64,000 bases of DNA from Nematostella vectensis (GCF_932526225.1 NC_064037.1:3935203-3999202), one strand, 5' to 3'; positions 22,567-58,611 are shown, numbered from the stretch's first letter. The notes: generated by a model from the sequence alone, not told the origin. Numbers and translations are program-made.

Positions 22567-25500
22567 ATGGCGGCGTGCTGCGGAAAGGTCATCGACTCGC
22601 TTTTAGAGTACAACACGAGTAAAATAGTGCACATTAAAAGTAAAAAGGTCGGTCTAATCAACAGACTCATACAGCTCGCTATTATTGGATATATTATCGG
22701 GTGAGTAAACCAGAGTTCTTTATTACTGGTCCATGCACATGCATGGGGTAAATAAGCCTATTGTGCAAGACGAGTCCCTTCGTACGCTCAGCTTCTATAT
22801 CAGCTGAATTCCATCTCCAGTCTCGTATTGTATACAATCCACGATAACAGATTGTTAAAAGTGCCCCCTTTTCGATTGATACATCACGAGGTGTTGTCAC
22901 TGGATGTTTTTCTATCAGTCGAATGCGATAACAACCCGAGATTCTTTTTCAAGGTGTTGAAGAAAATGCCTATGTTGTGTTTATTCCCTTTGATCTCCAG
23001 ATCTTGCGGTGTGCATCACCCTTCCTAGTCTCCCTCGCATATAGTGTAGCGAATTGCTCACTTTCTTTTAAAAGCACCAAATTGGGCAGAAAGATTTGCC
23101 CTGACAAATCCAGGCCCATGCCTTACCTTTCCCCAATCAATTTTCATTACACTATAAACAGGCTCCTAGCCAGGGGGGTTCAGAAGAACCACCCCACTAG
23201 ACTGAAGGTCGGCTCTTATGAAGGAACATTTAGTACCACAGCAAGCTAGGGCGAGCTACCTAAGATAATAATGTCTGCTAAATGGGTAAATGAACCCTCC
23301 CCTCCCCCCTGCTCAAAATCCTGGGCCTAATATAAAGATATCATGAAAATATCTGCTGTTAACCAATCTATTTGTTAAATTTCCACAGATATGTTATTAT
23401 ATACAAGAAAGGTTACCAGGAAGTAGAAAAGCCATACAGCTCTGTCACCACCAAGTTAAAGGGAACATCTTTCACTAACCTAACAGGAAATGAGTCTTTT
23501 CCTCTGTATGGGGGCCCATTTGTGTGGGATCAAGCAGATTATGTCATCCCTCCAGAGGTATTTTAGGTGTTTATAAGAAACATCTATACAACTGCACATA
23601 ACAGCATACAAATGAACTGGTGTTTTCAATCCATTCTGAGGCATTTCTCTGTATGAATTTTTTTTGTGAATGCAAGCCATTTGCAAGGTATAGGTGATGA
23701 CATGATGTTATTCACAGATTGTTGAATCAATCATACATAAAACTTCTGTGTGTAAACTTTTAAACTTTAGCCTGATAGTGTTGGCTCTGATTTAGAGTTT
23801 TTTCAGAAATATGTGTTTTTAAATGTGTTGATTATTTTTTTTAGAATAAACTATGTACACTTGTTTAGGAAAATGATGCATTCTTTGTTGCCACAAACAT
23901 GGTCATCACCCCAGACCAGAGACAGGGCACATGTCCAGAGAGTCCAGATATAGCAAATGTGAAGTGTACAAGAGATGAGAACTGTACTCGCATGGAAGAA
24001 ACATCATATGGGCATGGTACAGTATATGTATCTATATCATTACCATAAGGCTAGGGCAGTGCCATACTACAGTCATTTACAACAATAACAGTTTGAAAAT
24101 ACAGCTTGGCGAACTGAAATGAAACCCACAGTGTCCCCTGCCTGCTTCTATTAAAAAAAAGTCTTATTGTTTTTATGGTGTCCAGGGTTTCAGACTGGCA
24201 AATGTGTACCATCTGACCAAGAAAAAGGCATCAAGGTCTGCGAGGTGTTCGCTTGGTGTCCAGTGGAGCTGGATATTACCCCAATGCCACAGTTTCCAAG
24301 TCTAAAGTAAGTTTTTCATTGATAGATGTGGATTTTTATATAATGGATTGTTCATATGCACTAATGTAAAAAATTATTTTACTCCTTGTAGGGACAATAA
24401 GCCTCTATTAGATGCCAGAAATTTTACTGTGTTGATCAAAAACACTGTTCAATTCCCATCATTTGGAGTATCAAAGTAAGCTACTTTTTGTTCAACTGAG
24501 ATGTTGCTGTTTATGATGATGGGGTTGTCATAATGATGGGGTTGTCATAATGATGATGGGGTTGTCATAATGATAATGGGGTTGTCATAATGATGATCCA
24601 TAAATTAATGAAAATGATGTAGTTTCCGTTCTATGATAATGTTGTAGAAGATCTTTAGGATATTTGTTACACAGTTGCAGCATGTAATTGTTATCTTCAA
24701 TGTCTTAAACATCAACATTATTTCAATTATCATTGTCCACAACATCTCATCAGTTTTTATCATGTCATTATCTTTTTCATCATATAATCTTTATCCACCA
24801 TCATCATCATTTTCATCATCACCAGCACCAAAACCATTTTCTACACTATTTATAATGACCATCAACATCTTCGTCAACATTGTCAAGTCCAGAAACTGAA
24901 TCTCTTTTTTTTTTTGCCCTAGGAGAAATATCGCCCCTGATGCTGACACGTCAACACTCAAGTCATGTCAATATGATAAAGACACCTCTCCTCTGTGCCC
25001 AATTTTCCGCTTGGAAACCATCACCAAAGAAGCAGGTCAAGACTTTAATAAGTTGGCATATAAGGTGGGACTTGGTTCTCCAAGAGGAACCTTGTGAATT
25101 TCCTATGAGAGACCTGTGTGAATATTCAAAACCTGTGAATTGTAATTTGGCCAAAAACCTGAAGGAATCGAAAAATATGTGAAAAAAACCTGCAAAAACC
25201 AACCTGTGAGAAACCTTTAAATAAATTTATAAACCTTGCACAGAAACTCCAATCTTTAGTTTGTTGAGTCTGGTTCATTCCTCACCTGTAGGGTGGAGTG
25301 ATTGGGATCATCATCACGTGGAACTGTGACTTCGACTCCCTGCTGTATTCCTGTGAGCCTGTCTACTCTTTTAGAAGGTAAGCTCAAATGACTGGATAAT
25401 TACCACCTATTAGCGGAATTGTGGATCATATGGAAATATTAGATTCTCTTGTAGTAATCAGCCACCTGACTTAAACTATATGTTTGACTATATGTTGGAA

Positions 25501-27388
25501 ATGTTTTATGTCTCTGTGAAAACGTGCTGGTTTTGCTGACTCTTTGCACATAGGTTTTTTTCTTTTACGTTTTCATAAAGGGCTAATATTCAAAACATCA
25601 GCAAAACCACTCTGTTATCACAGAGGCGTAAAACATACCATTTCAACCACCGTTTTTATTTATTTCCCTGATCCCATCATGCCTATGCAGACCTCTAAAG
25701 GTATTCTACAGCTTGTCTGTAGACTTTTTAATCAAGCAATGCATGTTTCTTGCCTTATTAAAGGGTCAGCGTCATGGTACTGCGCATGTCTGGAGTCAGT
25801 GTTTGTTGTAGGCTTTTTATTGTCTACAAACAGTTGAACTTTAACCTGTCAATGCATTATGATAATATGCAATATTTTATTAAAAACTATGTTTATTGAC
25901 AGTTTGTGGTAATTTCCTTTGAATTAAAATATTCCACATGTACCAAAGGCTCATAAGTCAATATAAGAATTTGACTGAAATTCATTGTGTCCAGGCCGGA
26001 TAGCTATTGCAAAGCTCTTACCATGACACTGCCCCTTTATGTATCAAATAAGTATTAAGTATCAAATAACATTCTCTCTTCCTACAATGTATAATGTTCA
26101 TTGCCTTGTTAAGTATTAACAGTCTTTCTTCCTACAATGTATATGTTCCTTCAAATAAGTATTAAGTATCAAATAATTGTCTTTCTTTTTAGATTGGACA
26201 ATGCAAATGCACCAATTGCTAAAGGATACAATTTCAGGTAAGAGAAAATTTCCATTACTAGCAGAACTCCTGTATTGGTAAGGCAGAGCACCAAGGAATT
26301 AGAAAGTGGTAAACTATGCGATAAAGAAATTTTGGTACCTCCATAACTTCTGACAATCATTTATTTTCATTACAGCCATTTCACTGTTAGTATTTTTGTC
26401 TATTTTTTTTACAGGCATGCAAACTATTATGTAAAGAATGACACCCTACACCGAACATTATTCAAAGCTTATGGCATCCGCTTTGTTGTTACAGTAACTG
26501 GACAGGTACTCTATACTTTTTTTATTTAGACACATACATGTTGCCATACATATATCACTAGATGTGCTCTTTACTCCCAGGGTGGCAAGTTTAATGTGGT
26601 TCCACTTTTCCTGAATCTTGGCTCTGGCCTTGCTCTTCTTTCCATTGTGAGTATTGTAAGACTGTGCATTCAAGCTTGAGCTTTTTAGATACACTGGACT
26701 CCACAGACTGCACATTTGTCCTATTGATCTGTCTCGAACAGCTGAGCAAAAAACTACTTTTCCCAACAATTCATTAACATTCATGAAATTTTATTGTTGA
26801 GTCTATTGTCATTCACAAATCTTGAATTTTGTTAGGCAACTGTATTATGCGATGTGGTGGTTCTATATGTACTGAGAAGAAAAGAATTCTATCGGGAAAA
26901 GAAATACCAGTATGTCGTAGAAAACAGTTCAGATGAGGTGAGTAATCGCAACCAGCACGACACAATTAGCAAAAAGCCCTCATGATATGACTACCATGTG
27001 CTATGTGCACCTACTTGAAATACTACGAAATACTCTTAAGCTTATTTTAGCACTAATACCATATTATATTATGTTTTTCCTCTTTTGTGCTGGCTTTGAC
27101 TATTACAATTCCACTATTTTCCTTAGTTGGACAGGTTTTTTAAACCAAGTTATGGCTGGGGACAGAATCTTCAAACTTTCTTCAAAGTTCCAGGGTTGTC
27201 TGTTATATGGATGTTCCACTGTAATTTGCACTTGGTTTTAAACAAAAGTATTTAAACAAAAGATCTGAATTTATTTAAGATTATAACAATTGATTAAATT
27301 ATATTTTCTGTGCTTTCCCCAGGCCCTTGTAAACCGCAAGCCATCATATGTGAAGACAGAGACTGGCTATCAGAACCTGATCAGCTAA
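22567..27388 (+). CDS. P2X purinoceptor (ATP-gated cation channel)
   Basis: Twelve coding exons: 22567-22700, 23389-23557, 23869-24016, 24186-24306, 24392-24475, 24923-25064, 25292-25377, 26193-26237, 26415-26505, 26581-26646, 26836-26937, 27323-27388 (TAA). Phases close to 417 aa. Layout: TM1 about 31-50; ATP-binding lysines in TTKLKG (K67, K69); the cysteine-rich loop (CPESPD, KCTRDENC, GKCVP, KVCEVFAWC); ARNFTVLIKN; GYNFR (306-310); RTLFKAYGIRF (K327); TM2 in GSGLALLSIATVLCDVVVL; and the membrane-retention motif YREKK. P2X subunits trimerise in the plasma membrane and open to extracellular ATP. TM2 and the tail resemble vertebrate P2X4, but orthology within the family is not decided here. 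Confidence 0.95.
24511..24597 (+). repeat. Short tandem repeat in P2X intron 5
   Basis: About four copies of GATGATGGGGTTGTCATAAT with ATG-triplet length variation. It starts about 35 bases past the donor of exon 5 and includes no exon sequence. Confidence 0.8.
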
Positions 27389-28003
27389 TGTGACCACCCT
27401 CCAAGAAGAATGGATAAATAAATGGTATGAGCAAAAGACAATTTCTAAATCTATATCAAAGCCAAACAAAAAAAAAAAATAAGAAAAAACATCTAGCACT
27501 TATCTTAAGACAATTTACCAATCTTTACAAAAGCAAAAGAAAAAAAATAGCACTTTTCATCTTTGATGTAAAAAAGAAATGCTATCCTAAAATATTTGTA
27601 TTAAAATACCAGATTTGTTCATAATAGAAAGAGTTGGCTGTGTGCAGTAGAACAGCCAATGATGCTTTTTAGTATTAAATATTCCAAATACTGAAACAAA
27701 TGTTGTTATTTTACTGTATTTGGCCCATTTCCAGAGCTAGAAGATAGACTGCTTGTAGATCAAATCCAAGCACCTAGCCTATGTTCGCATGTTGTCTTTG
27801 GTCCAATTCCCAGCATGCCCTGTGGGTCAAAATCCCAGAGTGCCCTGCATTCTTTGACTCAAATTCCAGAGTGCCCTGCATTCTTTGACTCAAATCCCAG
27901 AGTGCTCTGCTGTTTTTGGGTCAAAACCCCTGAGTGCCTTGCTGTCTTTGGGTCAAAATCCCAGAGTGCCTTGCTGTCTCTGGGTCAATTTCTGTGTTTA
28001 TAT
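27389..28003. other. Convergent 3' ends of P2X and HEATR6
   Basis: Holds the P2X 3'UTR (plus) and the HEATR6 3'UTR (minus). At 27805-27990 there is a tandem repeat of about 31 bp around CCCAGAGTGCCCTGC and TTTGACTCAAATC, five to six copies, likely within the HEATR6 3'UTR. The 615-bp gap may allow overlapping transcripts. Confidence 0.6.
27417..27422 (+). terminator. Candidate P2X polyadenylation signal
   Basis: AATAAA 29 bases after the P2X stop codon, in ATAAATAAATGG. It is very close to the stop, so a downstream site may be used instead. Confidence 0.35.
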
Positions 28004-50501
<22,498 letters not shown>

Positions 50502-51164
50502 GGATGGCTTGTAAATAAGCTCTTTTTATAACCAAGAAATGCCAATGATGTCCATATAAAAATGTCAATATGCCAAAAGGGTCAGAATTTATTGTATTTT
50601 TACTAGAAAAAGGCATCCATAAGGGACATTTAATAAGAAAATGTGCTCAAGAAGAAAAAGACCGCTTCCATTAAGGCCGCCATTTTGAAGTGTACTAGGT
50701 GACTGCTGACCAAAATGAACTGGGCGTAGGATTTTCAAAAAAAAAGAGGGACTGTACTTTTGCAAAGCCTTTATAAGATAAGGAAAAAATAAAGACTTAG
50801 AATAGTGAATTGTGACTTTAGGATTGTGTTTGCAGATGATTTCTACGACTTTGAATTGTAGGCAGATTTTCTGAGCAAGCTTGGGTACCCTCTGTTACAC
50901 AGGGTACCCGAGTTATGCTCTTACAACCTTGAGGTCAATAGAAACTTGTATTGAAGAATAAAAATCTATATATAATTATATAAAAAAAGAAATTGTCTGG
51001 AGACACATCAGAGTTTACATCAAGATAGGCTAAAATAAATTCGGCTAGGTTCTAAATTCAGTTTTGACGTCACTCACCCCCTGTGAGGATCTGACACAGC
51101 TAACGGACTGAACCTTTTTGAACAAGAGGACGAAGCACATGGCTTCTCTACCAGCGCCTCTGGC
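50502..51164. promoter_or_regulatory. Divergent promoter region, HEATR6 / glycosyltransferase
   Basis: 663 bp lie between the HEATR6 start codon (minus) and the glycosyltransferase start codon (plus). A small inverted pair GGGTACCCTC / GAGGGTACCC-like (CTTGGGTACCC and GGGTACCCGAG, about 50880-50912) is visible. No TATA box is clear near the starts. Confidence 0.5.
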
Positions 51165-51180
51165 ATGGCTCGTATACTGA
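51139..51180 (+). promoter_or_regulatory. Upstream ORF overlapping the glycosyltransferase start
   Basis: An ATG at 51139 opens a 13-codon frame ending in TGA at 51178-51180, overlapping the main ATG at 51165 in another frame. Ribosomes initiating there would terminate 13 bases past the main start, so it should lower translation unless leaky scanning occurs. Confidence 0.6.
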
Positions 51181-54100
51181 CGATCAGGAAGAGGAAGACT
51201 TTTCTTTCCTATACGGCACTCGTCTTGTGTATTCTGGTTGTATTGTGGCAGTTAAACGTCAATTTTTTCATTGGCAAACACTCGTTGCCGGCTTCAGATT
51301 ATAGCCCTGCTGTGTTAGTTGCTTGCCGACAAAAAAATCAAACGCTTGATTTGCTGAATGGGTTAACTGATACTAAATCCATCAGAAGATATAAACAAGC
51401 CGAATTATTACGAACAGCGAGGTTAAATTTTCGCGGTACAAATGCCCCAGTGAAAGAAGGAAAAGTGGGATTTGTAAATTTCCATTTGTGGGACGAATTG
51501 TGCGGAAATGACTTGAGAACGTTGTTGTACTTCCCACTTTTTCCAAATATCCCTGAAAGTAGAAAGCTTCACGATGGCTTGAGTTTTTCCAAGAACGGGA
51601 AGCACCATGGCAAGCGAGTGTTTGGTTTCATCGCGGCTCCAAAGGCAGCGAAATACACGTTTCGCCTAGATTCAAGTGGAAGCTCTGAGCTCTGGCTAAG
51701 TACAGATGAAGACCGCGCAAACGCGAACTTGGCTTGTGCGATCCGTTATGGAGGCGAATCGCCAGAGTCAGAAAGATCTTATGATGTTCACTTAAAGGCT
51801 TCGCGGCTGTACTATTTTGATTTAATTCACAAACAAGGGGACTTGTTATTTCGTGATTTTATTAACGTTCAATGGCGCATTGGTGATGGCGAGGTATTCA
51901 CGGATATTCCATCAGAATACCTAAAATCTCTACATGATGACACCGAAATAAGCGATAATACTGTAAACACGAACACGTTTTTACCCACAGGGCTTCACCA
52001 TAAAAAACCGGCAAAAAGTGAACGAGAAATATTATGGGAAAAAGTATCAAAATACTCATTTATGAATCAACGTGATATTGTGAACCTCTTCCCTACATGC
52101 GCTTACAAACCAAACTACTTGATAAAACACCAATTATCGCTTTTCGCTTCTCTGTGGGAACATGTTTATACAGCTGTTTATCCTTCAGACAAGTCCAATC
52201 GGACAATGAATACCGGAGTAATCTGCTTTGGAAATGATATTATGGATAAGACTCGAGCCTTTCGGGTTGCTAGATCTGTTGTAGCAGCAATTGAAAGGGA
52301 GCATGGCGGGTGAGTCTATTTTCGTTGACCGATTTCTTTGTTTGGGTTACATTATTCGTAGTTCTACTTCGCCTTATAAAAACAAAGTAAGAGGTCCATT
52401 GTTTCGATGAATAGGTTTCGTTAGATGGTGTTGCAGACATTGTTTTTATCCCCCAAAACACCGTTGGGCATTGTAGTGTTGACGTCCGTTTGTAAAAAGG
52501 TGCAAATCTTAAATAATGTATTAAATAAGGAAATAAGATGTTTAATAATTATTTCAACTAAAATCTGAATGCTTAATACCGGTGGCTAGATTTGGGGCAT
52601 TTTATAGTTTATAGTTTTATATAAGTTAATTGCTCACACAGTATTTTTTTTTGCCACTATTTTTAGAGACATTAATACAATTTACTCTTAATGATGTCTT
52701 TTTCAGACATTCAATGGCAAAACTACATTTTGCCTAGAAGAACGTGTGAAGGGGTGATGTGTTGTATTTTTTTTCTAGGGATGGGGGATAATAGGGACAA
52801 ACTTAATTAAATGACTGCCAATAAAAGTAAGGCAATCAGCATGCAAGAATCTACAGAAGAAACTACAATGAGGACGCAGAAAGCATGCCATGCTGAACAA
52901 CTTTGACCAATCAGATTCGGCTTAAACACCGTAAACATTAAAAAAAAGTTCAGCCAATAAGAAACGCCGGACATTGTTTATTTGACCCTGTTTGTGTAGT
53001 CCACCTGGGGAAACACAGGCCCTTGCCGGCCTTATCAGTTAGCTCTTTTGGGCAAGATTGCTTTAGAGTTTTGTCTTTTTTCATTAACATTACACAGAAA
53101 TATACCTTTGTTATGCCAGGTGGTTCATAGCACAGCATGTATATCAAAAGCAGTTCCTCTCAGAATGTTTACATTTCTATTTTTTTCTGTCGATTGAGCA
53201 TTGGAACAACTCTACCTGATTAGCTGGAACTTTTTTTTCAAAATGTTTACAGTGTTCAAGCCGAATCTGATTAGTCAATGTTGTTCAGCATGGCCCCCTA
53301 TCTGTGTCCTCACTGGTTCTTACTGGAACATAAGAGCAAGCGCAAGGAGATGCAACTGTTGGTTTTCTTCCATTTGTGCTTGTGTTTGACCTATTTTAAG
53401 TTGTTGTGCTTATGATTGTTCTTGCGCTTACACTTGCACTCCAGTGAAGCAACCTGCAAACCAAAACCCACATAATTCAATTGCAGTTGGAAATACTGTG
53501 TAATTAGAGTTGTACGCCTCCAACATTGAGATTACTCTCACACAATCATTACAACTATTATGTTTTCAGGAAATATACTTTTAAAGACATTCTAAATGTT
53601 GAGCAGAAGCAGTCCCGGTACTTTGTTGAGCTGTTATTCAAGGAAAACGCCTCAGGAAAGATTGTGCGCTTCTCAGAATATGTTTACCAACAAGAGTCTG
53701 GAGAATTATGCTATCCAGAAGGATTTGTTTGGAACAGGAAAGCAATGGTAAACTTACTTGTCATATCTGGCCGTAACCAAGCTAAATGGGTATACCATTT
53801 CATCAACAACATCCAAGAAATTTACAAACAAACTGGAGATGAGAACATCAATGTGATTATTGTGGACTTTTTGAGCCCTAATGCTGACTTAAAAGCAGCA
53901 TTGGAGGAAAGTTCTCTTCCAAATTATTCTCTCTTGGAAAACATCTCTGGTTTTCAAAAGTCTTTAGGGATCCAGCAAGCAGTAAATCATGGAGTAACAG
54001 ACCAAGACAGTATTGTGGTTGTGATGGATTTACATTTACAAGTCCCTGCTTCATTTATTGAAGATGTACGAAAGGTATTAGTAACTAGATGTTTGATCTA

Positions 54101-55068
54101 CACCCATAGACTAATCTACAGATGAAAAATTTTTCTAAGCTGAAAAGTTAGAATCCACACAAAAACATTTGTTTTGGGTAACAAACTAATGCCTTGTAAA
54201 CCAGTGAAATGTATACTTTGTAAAAACCAGAATCAGTGTGCCAACTTTATAGCCTGGTGATCAGGGCTGCCAAAAAGTACTGAAGTAGGTGGTTTCTTAA
54301 AAAAGAATAGGCGCTCGTGAAAGGATTGATGCACAAATTAGCTCTATTATTCATTTTAAATCGGACAAAACATGCACCAATATTTTAAATATTATTTTGA
54401 AGTTTAATTATAACTATCAGAAAGCAGACCAAAAAAAAAAACATTTACAATTATTCTTTAATACTAATTGTTAAGCAATTTCTTAACTTTTCACTCCACC
54501 AATATGTTCATAATATCAAATGACCCAGAATGTTTGGGGGTACAGCCACACCCCTACTGGTCATTTCCTTATAATTTTTGAAAAGCAAATTGTTAACTGT
54601 TATATGCACAACACTTAGATAGGGTATTTTTTTTTTCATCCCAAGAGAGTTTTGCTTTTTAGTGTGTCAATTCTGTAATAGCAGAACTGAATTGTAGTAT
54701 TCCCTGTATGTACTAATCCCCTTTACTAACACATGTCTTTTTGATGCTTCTAATAGCATAGCATCAAAGGAAGACAAGCATTCTCACCTGTGATTGAGCG
54801 ACTACAGTGTGGTAGTATGCAGCATGGCCTTGATGACTTTGGGGCTTTCTGGGAGTTCCATGGGTATGGTATTGTGGGGATTTACAAGCAAGATTGGGAC
54901 CGTTTTGGGGGAATGAATTATGAGATGTTTAAGGATAAATGGGGTGGTGAAGACATAGAGATGGTAGATCGTATACTCATGGCCGGAATAGAACTAGAGA
55001 GGAGAAAAGTCATAGGTTTCTCCCACTATTTTCATACAAAGAAAGGCATGTGGAACAATAGATCATGA
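51165..55068 (+). CDS. Beta-1,4-GalNAc transferase, B4GALNT3/4-like, with PA14 domain
   Basis: Three exons: 51165-52309, 53570-54074, 54757-55068 (TGA), phases closing to 653 aa. It is a type II Golgi protein: basic start (RKRK), one membrane segment about residues 13-31 (SYTALVLCILVVLW), then a stem. A PA14-like domain spans about residues 99-245 (FGFIAAPKAAKYTFRLDSSG, ELWLSTDED). The catalytic region follows exon 1: VNLLVISGRN, the metal-binding DLH (D535-H537) in VVVMDLHLQVP, GYGIVGIYKQDWDRFGGMN, the catalytic-type WGGED (612-616) and HYFHTKKGMW. The family transfers GalNAc to GlcNAc to make LacdiNAc. Vertebrate members are about 1,000 aa, so this is a compact version. Only three exons, in contrast to its neighbours. 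Confidence 0.9.
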
Positions 55069-55841
55069 ACTTATAGTAAAAACTAATCAAATCTAATAAT
55101 TCAAGAGAGGAACAAAAAGTCCTGGTCCAGAGATATACAGGAAAAATAAATATAGATATATACAGAAAAAAATAATTTAAAAGACTTCGTGTTTGTGACC
55201 AAATTTGGAGAATATATTATGGGTGCTTGCAAAAGTCGACTATATTTTGACTTTAAATTAATTCTTATTGATACTGCCTGTACCATTATGTACAAATGAA
55301 CCAAGGATTTACGTAACATATTAAATACAGTCCTACTATTTTAAAGTGTTTTGCTTCATACCGTTGAGCTGTACTTGAAATCAACACTAGCTATTTAATT
55401 TCATGGTCATAAGCACACAGACTTTTGGTGTGGTTCTCGATTTGGCCAGGCTGTATTTCTAACTGAAAACTACTTATTTTGGAAAATGGTATTTTGTATT
55501 ATAGGTATCTTATATTTATTTAGTTATTATAAAATAGTTTTGTGATATGTGGGTGAAATCAAAGCCATATAATTTACATTTATCGTTTACATTGTATTTA
55601 AATAGCTTGAAAGGGTTAAATATTCAGATCAAATCAGGCAAGTTCGGTAGCTAGAGGTTGTAAGGCACAAAACACTCTAGTCCTTGTAGCAGTGTTTTCT
55701 TTAAGCAATGTTCAGTGTTAAAACTGAGGGAAAAAGCTATTTATAAATTATTTTTCATCTTCTATATGTTCTGCTGCATGCCTGGTCCCATGCGTGGAAG
55801 CTGATTAAGCTTGTCACAGGAGAATGGGACTTTGCCTAGTT
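55069..55841. other. Glycosyltransferase 3'UTR and flank
   Basis: AATAAA lies at 55145-55150, 77 bases past the stop, and is a candidate polyadenylation signal. The rest is AT-rich without recognisable genes. Confidence 0.45.
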
Positions 55842-56206
55842 CGGGACCGTTTTGGAGGAATGAACGAGATGTTTAAGGATAAATAGGGTGGTGAGGACAT
55901 AGAGATTACAGATCGTATACTCATGGCCAAAATAGATTTATAGAGGAGGAAAATCATAGATTTCTCTCACTATTTTCATACAAAGAAAGGCATGTGGATC
56001 ATTAGGTCATGAACTTACAGTAAAAGCTAATCAAATCCAATACTTCAAGAGGAGCACTGAAAGTCCTTGTCCAGAGATATATACTTGTCAGAAAAAAAAA
56101 TCATTTAAAAGACTTTGCGTTTGTGAACAAATTTGTAGAATATATTATGGGTGGTTGCAAAAGTTGACTATATTTTGTAATCTTAGACTTTAAATTAATG
56201 CTTATA
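55842..56206 (+). pseudogene. Decayed partial copy of the glycosyltransferase last exon
   Basis: Matches 54893-55268: GGGACCGTTTTGG, GAGATGTTTAAGGATAAAT, GATCGTATACTCATGGCC, CACTATTTTCATACAAAGAA, and also the 3'UTR. The WGGED tryptophan codon has become TAG, a codon is lost before GAGATG, and another TAG follows. It is a tandem duplication of the 3' end rather than a retrocopy, because it lacks earlier exons and extends into the UTR. Confidence 0.9.
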
Positions 56207-56610
56207 ATCCAGAAAGATTTTTACTTTAGAAAAAAAAACTATTTAATACAGCTTAAAAAGAGATTAGTTTCTATCTCTATTTGTATTATGCATTGTGGGT
56301 TTTTCCCCTTGAAAATCCATTCAAGTCAAAAATACATTTTTAACTTACTGCTTTTTTTCACCAGATATTTTTAACAGTCTAGTCAATCTATGGAAATTTG
56401 TAGCTGAACATCTAATTAATCGCAACAAAATCTATTCCACTGTCTGATCAATCCAATGGTTGCAACAACAAGAAAACTAAAAAAATCCAATTGATTAATA
56501 ACAGAGAATATCTTCGTGGTTAAATTGCAGGTTGCAATGCCAAGAAATTTTGTAGAATGAATCTCACTTTGTTGCACTAAGTTGATTTCATAAACCATTG
56601 ATTGACTGGA

Positions 56611-56618
56611 CTATGATA

Positions 56619-56649
<31 letters not shown>

Positions 56650-56706
56650 TACTATTACTATTACTATTACTATTACTATTACTATTACTATTATTATTAT
56701 TATGAC

Positions 56707-56773
<67 letters not shown>
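56611..56773. repeat. (ATT)n microsatellite, left of the LINE
   Basis: Long ATT run with an internal ATTACT variant block (about 56641-56690). It abuts the 3' end of the LINE on its right side. Confidence 0.95.
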
Positions 56774-56779
56774 CATATT

Positions 56780-58611
56780 CGATCACAGCTGTTAACAGCT
56801 GGTAGGTTATGTATCGAGGTCAAGTCGTATTTTACGACCTCAGACCTCGAGCACCTGTCTTAGTAGCCGCGCTGATCCGAGGAGAGCTCCTTTCTGGAGT
56901 AACTGCGAGCCTTGTCTTTAAGCCAATCAGACTTAAATGCTTTGTCAAGTTTTTACTGACTGTTCTGAGAGCGCCAACAACGATTGGGACAACACATGTC
57001 TTTATGTCCCAAAATCGGGCAATTTCTCTTCTTATATCCTGGTATTTCAGGACTTTCTCCTTTTCCTTTTCGCGACATTAGCATCTCCTGGCACAGTAAT
57101 ATCAATTACTATGCATTTACCTTCTTTTCTGTTAACTATTACGATGTCAGGTCAGGTCTTCGGGCTTGGATTTCCCTATCTGTTTGGATGGTAACATCCC
57201 ACAGTATTTTTAGGTCAGGTTTTTCGATGACTGCCAATAGCTCGTGTTCATACCATTTTTCTTTAACCTCAAATCCATGTTCTTTCGCAATTGCCCAGTG
57301 CACAATTCTGGCCACGTTGTCGTGTCGGTGTTTATACTGGTTCTGTGCCATCTTGCTACATTCACACAGTAAGTGATTCACCGTTTCATCTTTCAAGCCA
57401 CACATTCTGCATAAGGGAGATATCTGTTGTTTTTCTATTTTCGCCTTTACTGCATTCGTTCTCAGTGCCTGGTCTTGAGCTGCTGTGATCAGTCCTTCTG
57501 TCTCTTTCTTCAAGTTTCCTTTTGTCATCCAGTCCCACGATGATTCATCCCTTATTTCTTCCGTCTGTCTAAGAAACTGACCATGTAATGGCTTAGACTT
57601 CCAATCCTCTTGTCTTTTTTCTTTGAGCTTTTCTTTTAAGACCCTAGCAGTCTGTTCTTCCTCTACACGAAGTATTCCTTCATTCCTCACCGCTAGAAGT
57701 AACGGTTCCTCGCTTTTGTGAACATAGTCTGCCAATCCCTTTTCTTCTAGATGTATACAATCTTCAACCCCTATCAGCCCGCGGCCTCCACATCGTCTTG
57801 GTAGATATAAACGGCCAACATTAGCTCGAGGGTGTGGCATTCCATAGATCGTCAACTGTTTCCTTGTCTTCCTATCTATGTTCTCCAACTCAGTCTTGGT
57901 CCACTTAACTACACCAGCTCCATATCTTAAAACTGATACCGCCGAAGTGTTTATGGCCATTATGGTGTTCTTTCCGTTAAGCTTTGCCTTTAGCACTTTC
58001 TTAAGTCTGCGGAAGTATTCCCGGCTTAGGTCTTCCTTTATTTTTCCGTGTAGTAGGTCATCGTACTCAAGTATTCCTAAGTACTTGTATCCCTCATTCT
58101 CTATCGTCTTCATCTTCTGTCCATCTGGGAGTTCAATTCCATCCGAGTTCACAACTTTTCTTCTCTTAAGTATGAGGATCCCACACTTCTTAAGGCCAAA
58201 TTCCATGCCAATGTCACTACTGAATACTCGCACTGAGTTTATTAATGAATCAACTTCACGTTCATTCTTCCCATACAACTTTAGGTCGCCCATGAACAGC
58301 AGATGGTTTAGGGATCCCGCATCCTTGCCTAATTGGTACCTCCCACTTGCACTTCGCAGTATAATCGACAGTGGTATTAAGCATATTACAAATAGCAAAG
58401 GGGAAAGGCTATCGCCTTGAAAAATGCCTCGTTGTATTTTCACTTCTCCCAGAGTTTGTCCACTTGATGTTAGTGTCGTTTTCCAGTTTAGCATGCTGTT
58501 GCGCAACAACAATTGGATGTTTGGAGCTACGCCAGTCATGTTTAACGTTTCCAAACTCCAGGAGTGTGGAACCATGTCGTAAGCCTTCCGATAATCAATC
58601 CAAGCCATTTC

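Noticed and set aside
24880-25182. A 100-codon plus frame in P2X
   Set aside because: Overlaps P2X exon 6 in a different frame. The conserved frame (SCQYDKDTSPLCPIFRLETI) is the real one.
56588-56823. Poly-Asn and poly-Ile open frames
   Set aside because: Translations of an ATT microsatellite.
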